The translations under genes were made by a program, and so were the position numbers. Source: Nematostella vectensis (Eukaryota > Cnidaria > Anthozoa > Actiniaria > Edwardsiidae). Taken from it: a stretch of DNA of 64,000 bases. Each line of letters starts with the position of its first letter. Position 1 is the stretch's first letter. Shown piece by piece: positions 45,395 to 60,400 of the stretch. Location: contig NC_064043.1 in the NCBI RefSeq assembly GCF_932526225.1, positions 4,455,501 through 4,519,500 on the forward strand, given 5' to 3'. The notes under the pieces were generated by a model that was not told the origin of the DNA, ran no database searches, and saw nothing but the letters and a program-made list of their open reading frames with translations.

Positions 45395-45489
45395 TCGTTG
45401 GCAACCTCTCAGCCAATCAGATGGCCCGAACAAAGCAAGAAAACATAGCCTTGATCGAGGCTTACTATTTCTTTCACTTACGAGTGAAA
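45395..45489 (+). promoter_or_regulatory. CCAAT-box region upstream of the WD40 gene
   Basis: A perfect gccaatcag lies about 75 bases before the chosen ATG. It is a typical promoter element, though the transcription start is unknown. An in-frame ATG at 45388 (and one at 45421) would extend the protein by 34 (or 23) residues. Confidence 0.4.
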
Positions 45490-48400
45490 ATGCCGCCGGT
45501 TCGAGATCAAAAGAAAATCCGGCCGTCCACAGCCTCCGGAGTCTTACAGAGTCATGATATTTCCGCAATTCTGGATGATATTCGACCTGTCACAGCTCCG
45601 GATAAAAACATTTTAGGACTCGATCCGACTTTCATAACATCCAGACACCATGTCCCTGGAACGTTCAACACATCGCAGTTCAGGGGAAGACAAGTCCATG
45701 GAGGAATCCCAGAAAATGACTTCAAATTTACACAGGCTAGGAGAGCAACTATAGGCGGATTTGAAGAGTTTGAGCAACATGAAAAACCTAAGCGGCCGTC
45801 CACGGCTGTTGGCGCTTCAAGGCAAATTAAGGTAAAAGAAAACCGAGTTTCGAATTTGAATGACTCTTGCAGTGTACTAAATCCAGTGAGTATAAAATCA
45901 CCCGTTAGTTTTTACACCAATATATCATTTCCTTTTTGACACAAATGCTTATTGGAAGTCAATTGGGGTCCATAAATCTTACCACTTTTCAAGACTACCC
46001 CATATCATGGCCTAAAGCCAATATTCGAAGGAAAATATAGCAACGTTTAATCGAGTCATCATGTTAATCAATTCTCACACTTCCCTTACCGCGCGCGCTC
46101 ATTTATAAACTTACAAATTCTTTTTCAAAACCCGTTTATGTCAAAGAGATTAACCAAAATGTAACCGCAGTACCACGAAAAGGCATTAAGTGTTTAAAAG
46201 CTTTTTTCCTAGGCTTAAAATTAGGCTAGATATATTTGTTTTGATCGTTTCTAAAGCCTTTGGAATTTGATTGTTGTAAATTGGAATGGTTCTTAGGTCG
46301 TTATTTATATAAATGTTTATTGTTTTTCTCCTTGTGATTCCTCTTTTATATTATCAGCACTAGATATTTTTTGTATTTTAAGTGAGAATAACAACTTCTC
46401 TGTTTGGCCTTTATTTATAGATTTTTTAGCTCAATTTCGAGTAAGATAATTTGACTTCTAACGGTAACTAATTTGTCCACTAATTTGTCCCCTCTCTAAA
46501 ACTATAAGTAAGTAAGTTAAAATTTACTGCAAGTTATACTCTCAGTGTAAAGCGAAATAACCAGGAAACTGCAGTCTCTCTTCAGGAATCACTTATTGTT
46601 TGATTTCATTTTGAGCTCATCATAATAGTTTACTTGCTAATTAATAATAAACAAAGACTGTTTACTTGATATCTGTCATGTTAACTTATACAGAACAGCA
46701 TGTACATTATTGGAGACACAATTTATTCTTTAACTGTTTAACTGTTTCTTTTAAGAGAATCTTTCAGGAGGATCAATTATTTATTGTGTCAAATATTTAT
46801 AACTATGAAGTATATTAATACTTTAAAACTTTTGTTTGTTTATTCAAGTGCTGGGTAAAGGTTCATATTTTTAGTGCTTACTAATTTTCGTGTACCTACC
46901 AGTATTTTGTAATAACAACATGAAATTTTCCAGGTTAACTTAAATCCCTGAAGCATCAATTATATTTTCAAATTGTATAATACGTAGTAAATACACTATA
47001 CTGTGTAATGCTTGTTATTATTGGCCATCAGACATCAGAAGTTATATCTAGCACTTTTTGTGAACAATGGCCTTAAACAACTCTTGTCAGAATTTTTTAA
47101 GGCATTAGGCCATCTGATGGAAATCCAATCAAGGCTTTTTATCACTCTTTTTAGTTGGAAGATCGCATTACCTTGGATCACCTTAACCGCATGCGACAAG
47201 CATTTGAGGTAAGACATTGAAACAAGAAGAAATTTGCAAATTTGGTTCATTTTATTCATTCCCGTTCACACTTTTCGAATTGGTGGTGTCAAAATAGGTA
47301 ATTACAGTATATGGAAGAAATAGGAGATAATAATGATGCTATTTTCCATAATTATTTCTCTAGGGAGCATGCCCTTGGACCCCTCTGTATATGAATGATT
47401 TTCAAACTCAAAATTTCCTTCCTCCCTCTCTCCTCCACATTTAGGAAATCTCAGTTGCCCCTGGTGATAACCCACAGGTGGGAGTAGTCCAGTCAATCTA
47501 ATGTTTAACCTAAAAGTAATTGCATACACAAATGATTTCGGTCTTATATGACAAGATTAGCATGTCCTTGATAACTTCCCAAGTTCTCCAAAGTTCTTTT
47601 GGGGGAACATCTTGAAATCTAACAATAAACAGTTTCTTTTGTCAGCAATCTTCTATTAATTATATTTAACAATAAAATTATTTGTGTTGCAATTACCTTA
47701 AGGTACAGCTATAAATTTTCGTGGATTGACCGGACTAGAAGGGTGTGCAATATTTGTGTCATGAAATGGCATTATTTGTGATGCAGGAGGCAGATACAGA
47801 TGGCAGTGGGACACTTGATCTAGATGAGTTCAAAGATGTTATCCAGGCTCTGTTTGGATTCAAATTTAAGGTTAACTTTTTTTTATTTAAACTTATTTTG
47901 CATTTGCCCCAAGAGCAGGCACCTGCTTATCTAGGGGGGGGGGGGCTTACGCTAATTCTCATATATATTTACAAGGAGTGCGTATTATAGGTTCAGCAGT
48001 TGGGACCTAATCAGTTGAAATAAAACACTTAAAATTTCTGATGAATTATTGAGTATTTTATAAACAATTGACCATTCGCATCATTGGGCAAATCTGATAA
48101 CCCAGAAAATAGGGCATTTACTTTTTGTATGTCAGACAGACAAACAAATAGCAGACACCATTGCTTTAGTTCCTTTGTCATAATGACCATCATTGCCGTT
48201 ATCATCTTAATCACCATCATCTTCAACCTATAGTCATCAACCACAATAGTACTGTTATCACTAGCATCATAGAAAAAAAACATCTCACTTGTTCTTTCCC
48301 CACTATCTTTTCATCACCCTCCACCACCCACACACTTAGCCGCCCATCTACCTTTCCATCACAATTACATTACCAGCCCATTCCACACTATCTTATTAGC

Positions 48401-51400
48401 CATTCTTCTCTATTACCCATCTATCACCATACTGTATATCACACCCACTTCACTCTCACACCCTTTTAGGCCCCTTCGTCTTGGTACGAATACCCGATCC
48501 ATACCCAAAAGGAGCCAACTATCACTATCTATCTCCTATTGGCCATCCATTAATTTCTTTTATACCCTCTGCATGCTTTCGGATATTATTCCCATCACCA
48601 GCCTTGTAATTTCACTTCAATTAATTTTCTAATTAAAAGCTCCCATAACACTCCACAAGATTGAATGATATGTTATCACAAGAAGGTATCAACAGGTAAT
48701 TATCACCTTCCTCCGAAGGTCAAACACACAGTTCTCCCCTAACATCTCACTGCTAGCCTATTTCTACCTCTCATACATAGCCACCACTCCAACCCTTACA
48801 GCCCCCAATGCAATACACCATATAAAATAGCCAAACGTACACACTTTAACCCAAGCACTAATGTCTATTACCACACAGCCACAGTTAAGCCCTGACGCCT
48901 CGGTACAAATACCAGATTCAAATCAATACTAATAATTGTCATTAACATGCTTCTCCTCATCCTCATCATCACCTCCAACATCAGCTTTCTTATCACCCTT
49001 AGTATCATCATCATTGATTCCATCATCATCAACACTACCTACATTATCACCACTTAAATCATTATTTAATCATCATCACCACCACCATCTTTGATACAGC
49101 AAAATTAATGTCATTTATCCTTAATAGTAACTGATGATATCTGTGTGTAATCTTCTAAAATGACAACTGATTATTACAGAATGATGATCAGATGACAGCC
49201 CTGTTTATGAAAATTGATTCTTCATCTGATGGAGAAATAAACTGGGTAAGAATACATTATTTCACTGCTTTCTCATTTTGAATGTGTGAATAAAATGTTT
49301 GTCAAGTCATTAATTAGGACTTCAGTTGCACAAACTAAAATACATATAATATAGCGTTGAGTTTTCAGGCCTTTGTTTTCCTTGGATACTGTATTTCCCC
49401 AACCAGGTTCCAATTTGAACATTAATTTTTTTACTGTGTTTGTGATTTCTCTGGACTGATAAATAGTTTGAATAGCATGATCTCGCTTTTAAATGCTAAC
49501 TTACTGGTTTAAAGAAAAAAATTGTTTTCTTTACCTGGCGAATGTTACAGGCTGTTGGTTTTTTAGTATTCACATCCGAAACTGTGATTTCCTATTCAGG
49601 ATGAGTTCTGTACATTTATGCAACTTGAATATGCAGAGAAGGAGGAATCATACTTTAGGTCAAAAGAGGTGAGAAAAAGTAAAAAAATTGATTTTTCTTA
49701 ACAAGAAGAAAGAGTATTTAAAGCAAAAAATTATTTTTCTCTACAAATTCAAAACTTTCACTATTGGAAATAGGCAACAGGTTTGTTTCTTTCTTATTGT
49801 TCTGTATTTTTTTAGACATCATTCCAGCTACCAGCACTCACTGAGAACTCTTCACAGAGGGAGCAAGTTATAAGAGTTTGCCATACATCGGACAATAATT
49901 TTTTAGTTGTTAGCCAGGTAAAAGGGATTTGAATTGACAGGTATGACACATGTTTGAGGTTACAGTTCACATTCAACCTAAAGAAGAATGGTTATTTGCA
50001 AAAAAAGGTTTTGTTTGGGTCACATTATCAACGGTAATAAAACTAAAAATGGAATTGACCGACTTGCAGGATGTAAGTAAAAATGTCTGAAATTAGACCT
50101 CATGACCTTTAGAGTTGCATTTACAGCAAAACAAAAATGTGCTAAAAGCAACTGTGAAATGTTGAATTTGCCCAATTTTCTTGCTCAAGGACAAGTAAAT
50201 TCCCAAGTAGCCTTATACATGGTGACATTATAACTTATGCTGTCATTCTTAATGTCTCTTTTCAGGATGGGCTAGTTTCATTTTGGTCACAGAATTTAGA
50301 GTTTAAAAGAATGAAGCATGTGAGTCAGAAGCAATCTTTTGCTTTTATACATGTTTTGGAACTTAAGTTCGCTAGCTTTTTCGGTGTATTGATTATATAT
50401 ATATATATATATCTCTTCTATTGCATATGTGTAGATTGAAAGTTCGTCCAAGAAAACAAAATGGATTACAGATTATGTTCTAATGCCACATTTCAACAAA
50501 TTCATCATTTCTACTGGGTAGGCTGAAGACTATTTAATTACACAGTTAATTTGGAATTTTTGTGGTGATGATTGATTAAGTGGATATATATTTTATTTTT
50601 CAGAGACCGTGAGATCCAGTTCTTTGAACTGTCTACATTTGAGCCTTATTGTCAGATTAGCGGCCTAGAAACCACACCTCTTCGTGTGGACTATTGGTAA
50701 GGTTTCTTATAGTAAACAGTATTATGAAAGCTGTTTTTTTTATGTCAGTAATTGCATTTGGATCATTTAGTTCTAGAATAGATTTAATATATTTCTCTCC
50801 CCACTGAGGGAAATCTATTAGACGACTCTCCAACTCCAGCAGGAAAAGTGTGACAGAAAAAGCTGTGTGAAATGGTCTTTGCTCAGAATGCCACATGGTT
50901 TTCACCCCTAAAAATACCTGATTTTTTTCTCTTGCAAATAATTTGCTTGGGCAACCTCTTACAATGTCAGACTGCCAATCTTAACCACTAAAAACATGTT
51001 CCCATACCAGATGAGGGTTACCTCCCCCAGGATAGATTGTGTTCAAAGGTCTTTTCATTTCTTGCGTCTTAAATTTTAGCTCACCAAGTACAGATGAGTG
51101 TATTATCATTTATGGAGATAGTCAGGTAATTATTTCCTCCTTTTTTATGGCTGGTATCGTTCTTCATAAAATACAAAACTGACATTAAAATGCTTCATTT
51201 TAGGGATGTGTTAATATATTTATAATGCATTCAACGGGAGAAACACTGAGGTATGTAAATTTTGTAGTCATGCTTTTAACTGATTGCCCCAAATAATACT
51301 TAGTCAAATAATTGGTGTGAAATTATTTTCCATCATGTGACATTACATACAGTATGTTGTTTTTAGGAACTGGAAGAAAATGCCGAAGGTTGAAGGCATT

Positions 51401-54400
51401 GCCAGTGTAAATATAGATAGGTAAGACCAAGGTTTTGCTTATACTTGGGTTATGGGTTATTGGGTTATTCTTGAGTATCAAATGCTTTGGGTGTCTGATC
51501 TTTTTGTATCCTTTTCCCCCAGTGTTGTCAATTCAGAGAATACCAAGTTTATCAGGTAATTGCAGTTTTTCTCAAATATTTTCCAAACAGTGCAGGCACA
51601 GATCAAGTGGTACTGTAGTTAAGTTTTTTTTAATCTCTTTTTATAGTTTTTTGTGTAATTTATGCATTTCCAACCTCTTTCAGGTTTTTTATTACCTTTT
51701 TTTGAGTCATTATCTATTTGATTATCTATTTGACACTGCTGCCTTCTCTTATGTACTATTCCTATTCACATTGTTAAGCATGCAAAAATTCCCCTTTTTC
51801 GCTGGCCTATTTTGCATATCTCAGGTAAGTCATTTGGCGCTAATCTGTGGGAGAGGTCAAGCACCTACCCCTGCTAGAGCCATCAACATATGTAGCTTCA
51901 GTTTAGTATAATTGTTGCCGAAGTCATCTGTTACCACCCATGTACTTTACTCTAAGTATGAACAGAATTACAATATATGCTTCTTGATGCACCAATTTGA
52001 AAGTTGATGTGATTTACTGCTTTTTTTTACCTTTAAGTCATCGTATTTTCTAGATGGAAAGTGCACAATGACTGGGTAGCCCAGCTGAAGTACTACGACT
52101 CTCTCAGAGCCGTCATCTCATGCTCGAATCACCAGGAAACAGCCCTTGTGATAGGTAGGTCACTAGGTTGTAGCAGGGAGGGAATTCCCTGGTTGTAGGC
52201 TCACAGTAGAAGTAGGTTGACCGCCAAAAACAGGTGAAAGAATTGCCATACACCTAACAGCTAATCCTGAATTGCCATAAGAAATTGCATTCACCACCCC
52301 TATTTAAGAGTACTGGATTTGCCCATGCAAACACCATGTCTTCTCAGGGCAAACAACGGGCAGCACCCATATCGAAGCCCAATTACGTGAGAACACCACG
52401 TCCCAAGGTGAACGCAAGAAAGCCGTTGCTGCTGTAGTCCGTGACAACCAGCCTCGGCGACGGCTCGACAGTGACCAGACCGTGTTCAGGGTGTACAAGG
52501 GTGTAAAGACTTTCGACTTTTGTAAAGAGAAGAATCTCATTGTGACCGGAGGTATGTAACAACAATTATTAATAGTTATTTCCAAGCACTACCAACCGTG
52601 CTTTTGCTGAGTCGTTCGCTTGAAGCTCCGAGCCATTGCCGAGAAGTACCGATTCATTATCGAAAAGTGAGAAGTACCGATTCATTTTGAAAAAGTGCCA
52701 AGATGTACCGATTCATTATCTTAAAGTGCCGAGAAGTACCGATTCATTTTCAAAAAGTGCCGAGTTATTTGCAAGTATATAGAACAAATTTAGCCCTTCA
52801 AAAGTACCTTGTTTTATTTTTGTTGTTGTTTTCACTTGGCACATTCTGTCTATGGTTCTGAGACTGTTTGTTCATTTAATAATATTATTTTTTGCTTTGT
52901 ATTAAGTAGAGGTTGTTATGCATTACTAGCGTTCTTTTGTGTTGGTTTGTGCGTCAAGTTTGATTTATATTCGGCCAATGCTTTGACGCTGTTCTTTTTC
53001 TTTTCCCATCTTAGGTATGGATAGACTGGTTCGTATGTGGAATCCGTATGTCCCAAGGTAGGCGTTTTATTGTATTTATATCTCCATCTACTGTAAATGG
53101 GACGAAAAACGATTCTGGTATGTGAATTTAGTTAATGAAATGTTTGGCTAGTTGCATGTACGTTTACGGGCCTATTTTTTTTAAAGCGCATCCGGTATGA
53201 CCCAATGTATTGCATAGTTTATTAGCTAACTAAAAAAAAAAAGGCTATTTTACTCCCATGGGATTATGATGATAATATAATTCTCTCAACCGTTTAATTA
53301 TACCTTAATTAAAACGGAATGCGTCGCCTCGCGATCGCTATCTGATTAATTGAGACGCCCGCAATCTAGGGGAAGAATAGAGTGCAATACAAGAGAGATA
53401 TGACCGCCGCATGGCAAATCGCTAGTTTATATGCGATAAACATCAAGTACAAGTAGTCTATGGTGGTAATAAAAGTTCCAGGAGAGCAATTTAGTGTTTT
53501 AAATGTAACGATAAATGATGCAGATTGCTTAGTCTTGTGTAAAAGTCTTGTTCTCAAGTCCTTTTCGGACCTCTGGGTGCCAGAGACTTGTGCGAGAACC
53601 TTCCGTATTCCTGCCCTTGTCCCAGGGCCTCGAACGTCTCTCTGTTACTGGCTACGATAGCTTGCGACACAAGCCAAGCGATCTAACCATTTTTTTTAAG
53701 AAGTAATTTTCAGAGACAGTGGGTGTGGTTAAGGGGGGCTCTTGTACTAAGAAAAAAAAAACACTCTGTTAACAACCCCTTAAAAACGTTAACTCTACAT
53801 CCAAGGGTTATGAATTGAAGAGAAATATTTTTTTTTTCGTGAAATTTGTGATATACCGAGGATTTATAATTCTCCTGCACAACCATCCTTAGTATTCGAA
53901 TACTGACACTGAGGACTGCAGGAGTCGAAGGATTGTCTTAATTTTTTATGCAATGTCAACCGTTTGATTGAACTTGTACAGCCTGTACAATTTTTAATCA
54001 ATATTGTATTTATCTGAATGATAAATCTGGATGATAAGTTTGGTTATCGCCTGTGTTTTCTAGTTTTCAACCCCCGTTAGCTCTTATTCTCACAATATGT
54101 TCACATCGCAACTTCATCATGAAAGAGGATGAGATGAGAAATTAGCTCCTGTGAAAAATGGCATGTTAGTGTCTTTGCTAAATAGCGCCCCCCGAACTGG
54201 ACAAAATTATGATCGATGAATGCGAAGCAATTAATCGTTTTTAATTTGGTATATTCAGGCCTACTGGAAGCAGTTGAGTGGTTCCAAATAATAATAATAC
54301 TTATTAAAATCTCTTTTGGTTTTCTCTAGTAAGCCGACAGGTATCCTTAGAGGCCATACCGCTCCAATCTTCCATTTGTTCATCGTGGCAGAAGACGACA

Positions 54401-57400
54401 GAATATTTAGTATATCCACCGACAAGACGGTTAAGGTTCGTGAATGGGTCTGTCATCACATATTATCTCTTCTGAGGAAATATCGAATTAAAGACACGGG
54501 GTCATTTGCTGTCAAATTATGAATGTAACATAATTTTCACAATTCCCAGTGTTTCAACTTCAGAGAGTAGAGGTGATAAGTAAATTATCCTCACATATAT
54601 AACTACTGGAGGGAATAGCGAAATAAAAACACTAGGCCCGACTATATGTTACAAAATAATTTTCACATTTCATTGATTCAACTTTAGTCACTGTGAATTT
54701 TTGTCCATCCTACCTTAAGATTTGTATTTATTTTTTATTCTGTCAAACTTTTTCAGGGACCCCCTTTTCAGTAACCAAGCCCATATGAACAGTCCCTATT
54801 GGGTTACGTAATTATCTCTCCCACATGGACCGTCTCCTCCGAATAAGTGCCTTGCCTAAACGTGTTATACTCTGTAGACTCCGTTGAAGAGTGGGAAGTA
54901 TCTAAAACTGACATTACTATTCGCAACAATGTTTTATCATTGAAAGCTTGTTTTGTTATGGGTTTTAAGGGAATCTTTATTGTTTGCACGTTGTGAAAAA
55001 AACACTTTCTATCTTTAAATTAATAAATACTTTATGTCTAAAAAGCCCGAAATAAAAGGTCTCTAAATTGAAATGCACTCGCCACTATAAACGGTCTCTA
55101 AATTGTGATGCAAACATCCTATGAATGCTCCTTAGATTGGAATGTGCAGTTACAGTAGAGTCTATAAGGCCCGCTATGAATGGTCTCTAAATTGTAATGC
55201 AATCGCCACTATGAATGGTCTCTTAATTTGGATGTGCACTTGCCAGGTATGGGATTTACACGACCAGAGTTGTCTGCTGACCGTCAGGCCGAAGGCGCAC
55301 AAGATTCGTGGCGACGTCTCAGGTACCTGATAGGGATATTTTGCAAAAAAAGACGTATGCGTATTTATAGACCCTCTTAAAGCCGCCGGTAGTTGTTACT
55401 TGAACAGTAATGCCTGCGTGCAAGATGATGACATTTTACCGCTCGCTTATCTAAACGTTACCCTTACACGCCGCAGCTAAATCAGTAGGAATTGAAAAAA
55501 AAAAGCCGCAGTATTTGGTTGATGTACAATTTTGTGGCATATTCTATGTAGCGGCTTACTACAGTCCGGGCGCTTTGACTTGAGAAGGAAAGCTAGCTGA
55601 GCTATGTCGCTACTCTTCTCCACTCTCCCGCTAGCTGAGCTATCTCGCTACTCTTCTCCACTCTCCCGCTAGCTGAGCTATCTCGCTACTCTTCTCCACT
55701 CTCCCGCTAGCTGAGCTATCTCGTCATTCTTCTTCACTCTCCCGCTAGCTGAGCTATCTCGTCATTCTTCTTCACTCTCCCGCTAGCTGAGCTATCTCGC
55801 TGCTCTTCTCCACTCTCCCGCTAGCTCAGCTATCTCGTCATTCTTCTTCACTCTCCCGCTAGCTGAGCTATCTCGTCATTCTTCTTCACTCTCCCTCTAG
55901 CAGAGCTATCTCGTTACTCTTCTCCACTCTCCCGCTAGCTGACCTATCTCGCTAATCTTTTCCACTCTCCCGCTAGCTGAGCTAACTCGTTACTCTTCTC
56001 CACTCTCCCCGCTAGCTGAGCTATCTCGTTACTTTTCTCCACTCTCCCGCTAGCTGAGCTATCTCGTTACTCTTCTCCACTCTCCCGCTAGCTGAGCTAT
56101 CTCGTCACTCCTCTCCACTCTTTCGCTAGCCGAGCTATCTCGCTACCCTCTACCACCTCCGCTAGCTGAGCTATCTCCTTACCCTTTTCCACTCTCCCGC
56201 TAGCTGAGCTACCTCGATACTTTTCGTCAATATCCTCATACAAGCTTTCCCTTTTTTTACTGCAGCGATTCACTACAACCCTTCGTCACGAGGGCTTGCG
56301 GTGGCCACGTCTGACCAAGTGGCACTTCTTCCGCTCAAGACAAAGTAAGAGACTTTCTAGACGACAAGTAGCAACCGGAAGTTAACGTTTTCCCTTCTTG
56401 ATTAAGTTTGCTTCAACGTAATGCTGTATTATGCGAGCCTACACAAGAAACCTGTTTGCGTTGCGGTAGCATTAAAAGCAAAACTCGCCTACTACCGGTT
56501 GCGTTCCTTCTGTTACACATCCTTCTGGAGGATCTAGGGACCCGAGCGGCCATTATATTGAAACTGACGGCTGTAGAATGGATAAACATTAAGCAAGGTT
56601 TCCAAATAACCGACATAATAAAGCACTGCCATGGGTCATCACCCTAGGCTGGCGCAATTAAGCATCCAATCTATGAGCATTAGCGTTCAAAATTCGTTGT
56701 TCGCCGATTGCCAAATGTTGTGTGGCGAATGTAATGCGCTTTTTAATATCTCGTGGCAGCCCGCTTTCCTGCGGGTGTGATTTTTATCCCGCGTGCCCTT
56801 TGCGATCAAATTGCTCGGTGCGCTCACTAAGTCATAACAAGGGCACGCAGGTTACGGAATTGTCAACACGGCTCTGCTGTAGTGTCACACGAGGGAAGCG
56901 AGCTGTATTAGAGCGTAACTTGTGAAAACCCGGCTCTATCATACCGTCGCTCGTAAAAACTCGGTTCTATCATAGCATAACTTGTGAAAACCCGGCTCTA
57001 TTATAACGTAACTTGTGAAAACCCGGCTCCATCGGTTTAATTACTCGCACGCCACCTTAAAAGTAATTTTAGGGTAAGTCCTTGGTTGCAGCTGGAGCCT
57101 GGTACTTAATCAAGTAGTTTTTACTAGAAGTTTTTTACATGCTTCCTCACCTAGACTCTCTTGTTATAATAGAGTCAATTAGAGATGATTTTTAAGAATA
57201 AGATTTTGAGAACAATCACTTGTTTACTGGTTTCTAAAAAGAAAACGCACTTCAATCTAAAATCCATATGCAAAAAACACAATAAAAGAAGGAACTTGGT
57301 TTCTTTTGTTTATATATATATATTATTTTTTTTTCTTGTAGCCAGTGATAAAGCCTGCTGCTTCAAACGCGTTCCTTTTCAAGTTTTTTCGTACTTACCG

Positions 57401-60400
57401 TTTGCGCCACACTCTTAGGCTGCAGCTACCTCCAGGCTTTGTCTGTATATTCTAGCATTGATATGAGGTGACGTTGGGTCAAAGACACACAGACAACCTG
57501 CGCGCGTCTGGTTAGACTTCAAAATTTGCGTTTCACCGCTTATCAATCAAGCAAGTAATTACTTCCTGATCGTTTCGTGGCCGATTTGATCAAAATGTTC
57601 TAGAAGGACTATTTTTGTTTGATTTATTAGCTAGCTATTTTCAGATGGGCACGATGTGGTGATTAAAAAAGAAAAACAAATGGGGAAATTCTGCCGCTAT
57701 TAGTCTTTAATTCCTTCTTCCTTTTTTTAGTGGGGTCGTAATTGTCACGTTTCGAGTACTTTCATTCGATTAGGTTTTTTTTACACGGATGTTTCTATTG
57801 ATATCTTTGATTTGCGCAACACTTGAAAGCAGCCCTTGGGGAATAGCTCATCCTACACATTCTTGGAGACCCTGTGGTGGTTGTGAGCCTTACCCAAGCG
57901 TCCCTTCCGGCGTGATTTCTTCTTGTCCAAATAAAGAAAGCGCTTTGCCCTCGAATGTAAGAAATGCATGGTTAGATCTAGTTTTTTGACAGAAAAATTA
58001 GGCTAGGGAAATAATAAAAACTTGATAAATCTAAAAATGTTTTTTTATAAATCGAGCTCCTGGTGGCACTCCAATGTGTAAGCGGTGTTTATTTTTACAT
58101 AACCTGAAAGTTATGACATGCATATATGCGGGGAACTTTATTATCTTCTGTCGAAAAATTACATCACTCCAGGTTTCTTCTTACGATCTTTTATAAGCTT
58201 ATAGTAATTTGGGCATTCCAATTTGTTTCCGCACACAGTAATTCCCACTGGAATGCCGAAATCTTCATAGCCAACTCTTTCTGTTAAAAAAATGAGCAAT
58301 AAATATTTGCTGTTGTAGAGAATAGAATTTATATTATAGTTGTACTGCATTTAAAATGGCCGCCGTTCTGAATTAGATTGATGTTTTTTATATCTTTTCC
58401 TGCGTGTGTATTTGACTACTATCCTAGTCAGCTTTACCTTTATTGCTTCCATTAAAATAGAAAACATTATTTTAAACTTATTTTTAAGTTTTCAACTTTA
58501 TTTACCAAATTTTATCAAAATTATATAGCAAAAGCTTTCCCAAATCATTCGATGAAAATTGGTGCTTTTCCACACCAGGTGTTATGCTAGGATGACAAAA
58601 AGACGGCTGATTGAGGCTCCTTAAACTGTTCATTAATCGATTCGTTTTCATTTCGCCTGGCTTAATTTAGAGATGTCGTGTTTGTCTCCAGGCCCTCGGC
58701 ACGTGACATGACCACCACGCACAAGGAGGCAGTCACATGTCTCAAGTACAACAAGAGCTTCAAACACGTGGTCACGGCATCAGAGGGATCGGTAGGTCTT
58801 ATGCAACAACACACGTTGAGCGCGCGCTCTGATTGTTTGTAACGCCATGCGATATCCTGGCGTGCATAGAATGTTGTCAACATTAATCATCTTTAGGGTG
58901 GCGCGCCGAGGTTTTGGCTTAACAGCTTATATTAAGTTCCCTATAGAAGAATCATTTTGGCGCGATTTTCGTAAATTTTCCACAATTTTCTACATCTGTG
59001 CTTTATCAGATTCCGCCAAGAGAGCATAAGATAAGAGAGGGACACTTTGGTATTACCCGCGCGCCATGTCGATTCCCAATCTGGCTATTTTTAGTAACCA
59101 CCACGCGCGTGAGGATTTGCTCCTTTTATTTTGTCCTACTCCCCCGCGGTTTGCGTGTTGCTGCTTTGCCAACCCGACAGGAATGAAACGAGATCATGTA
59201 AAATAACTCGGAAGAAGAAAACAAGTCTAACTTAAGTAAGCAAGATTGGCAAATATACTCACAGAAAGCTAAATCCCTGAATAGTTTGACTGTTTTGTAT
59301 GTCTGAGCGTCGAAGTCAAGTAAAGAAATAAGAAAAAACCGACAAGCGATAAAATGGCTGTGATACCGCGTTTGATTCAAATCCCGACTCCAGCTTGTAT
59401 AATAACAACACAATAATATAACATATAATAATAACAACATCAAAGAAGTACAGCAATATCTCCTTCTTTATTTTCTCACTATTACAAAAGCTCAGATACT
59501 TCAAGCTCGCTGGCTTTGATCATAACAAAAATGCATACCCTCGCTACAAGGATAGTTTTATTAAATAGATTTTTCTTGGATTCCTTCTCAATTCAACGGA
59601 ATATTCACAAAAATCAATATCATATCTAATGTCTAACTTACAGATTTCGTTTGGCCATTAGGAAGATAATGAATGTTGAGAAACCACTAAGAAGCAGCAA
59701 GTTAGAGCGGAAGCGGTGTTTGAAGCACGAGGTTTTCCGCTCTTGATTTTGAATGAAGTCTTTTTTTTTTTAAACGTTTTCAAAATCTTTTAATCCTCGA
59801 AGTACTACATCCCCTTAATAAACCGCAACTGCCCGTATCCTTGGTGCTAGAATGAAATTCTCGATGGTTTTTGTGCAAATAGGGTTTTTTTCGGATGTAA
59901 ATGCCAAAGCGCGGGGGTAGGGTGAGTAAAAATGCTCACGCGCAGTGGTGGGTGTGGTTACTAAAAATAGCCGGATTCGGAATCGACATTCCGTTAGATT
60001 CACTCTTGTGGAAATCAAATTATTTTTTTTCTTTTATGCAAGTTACATGGAAGCAATATTTTTATATTAAAATATAAATCTCGAAATCTTCGCTATGAAT
60101 TTTTTTGTAAATTCACAGTAACACCTTCCGATACTATAGCTTGAAGCACACGAATTGTTGGCTTAAAACTGACCTGTCAAACTTCTCCTTGTTTCTTTAC
60201 CAACATTATCAGTTTTAATAGTTTTGAATGTTCTTTTGGATAGTTTGTTATTCTGAGTTAGTTTGATCTTGAATTTCCTAAGGTTTGTCGTGTATGGGAC
60301 GTCGAGACAGGGCATGCAGTATTCGAATTCAACCAGCTACATGGGGACACGGCTATCACGTGCATGGCGTTCGACTCTACAGAGAGAAGGTAGGCTTTAT

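Noticed and set aside
54316..54522. 68-codon ORF as a separate gene
   Set aside because: It is the WD40-gene exon 54330-54435 read through its donor into the intron.
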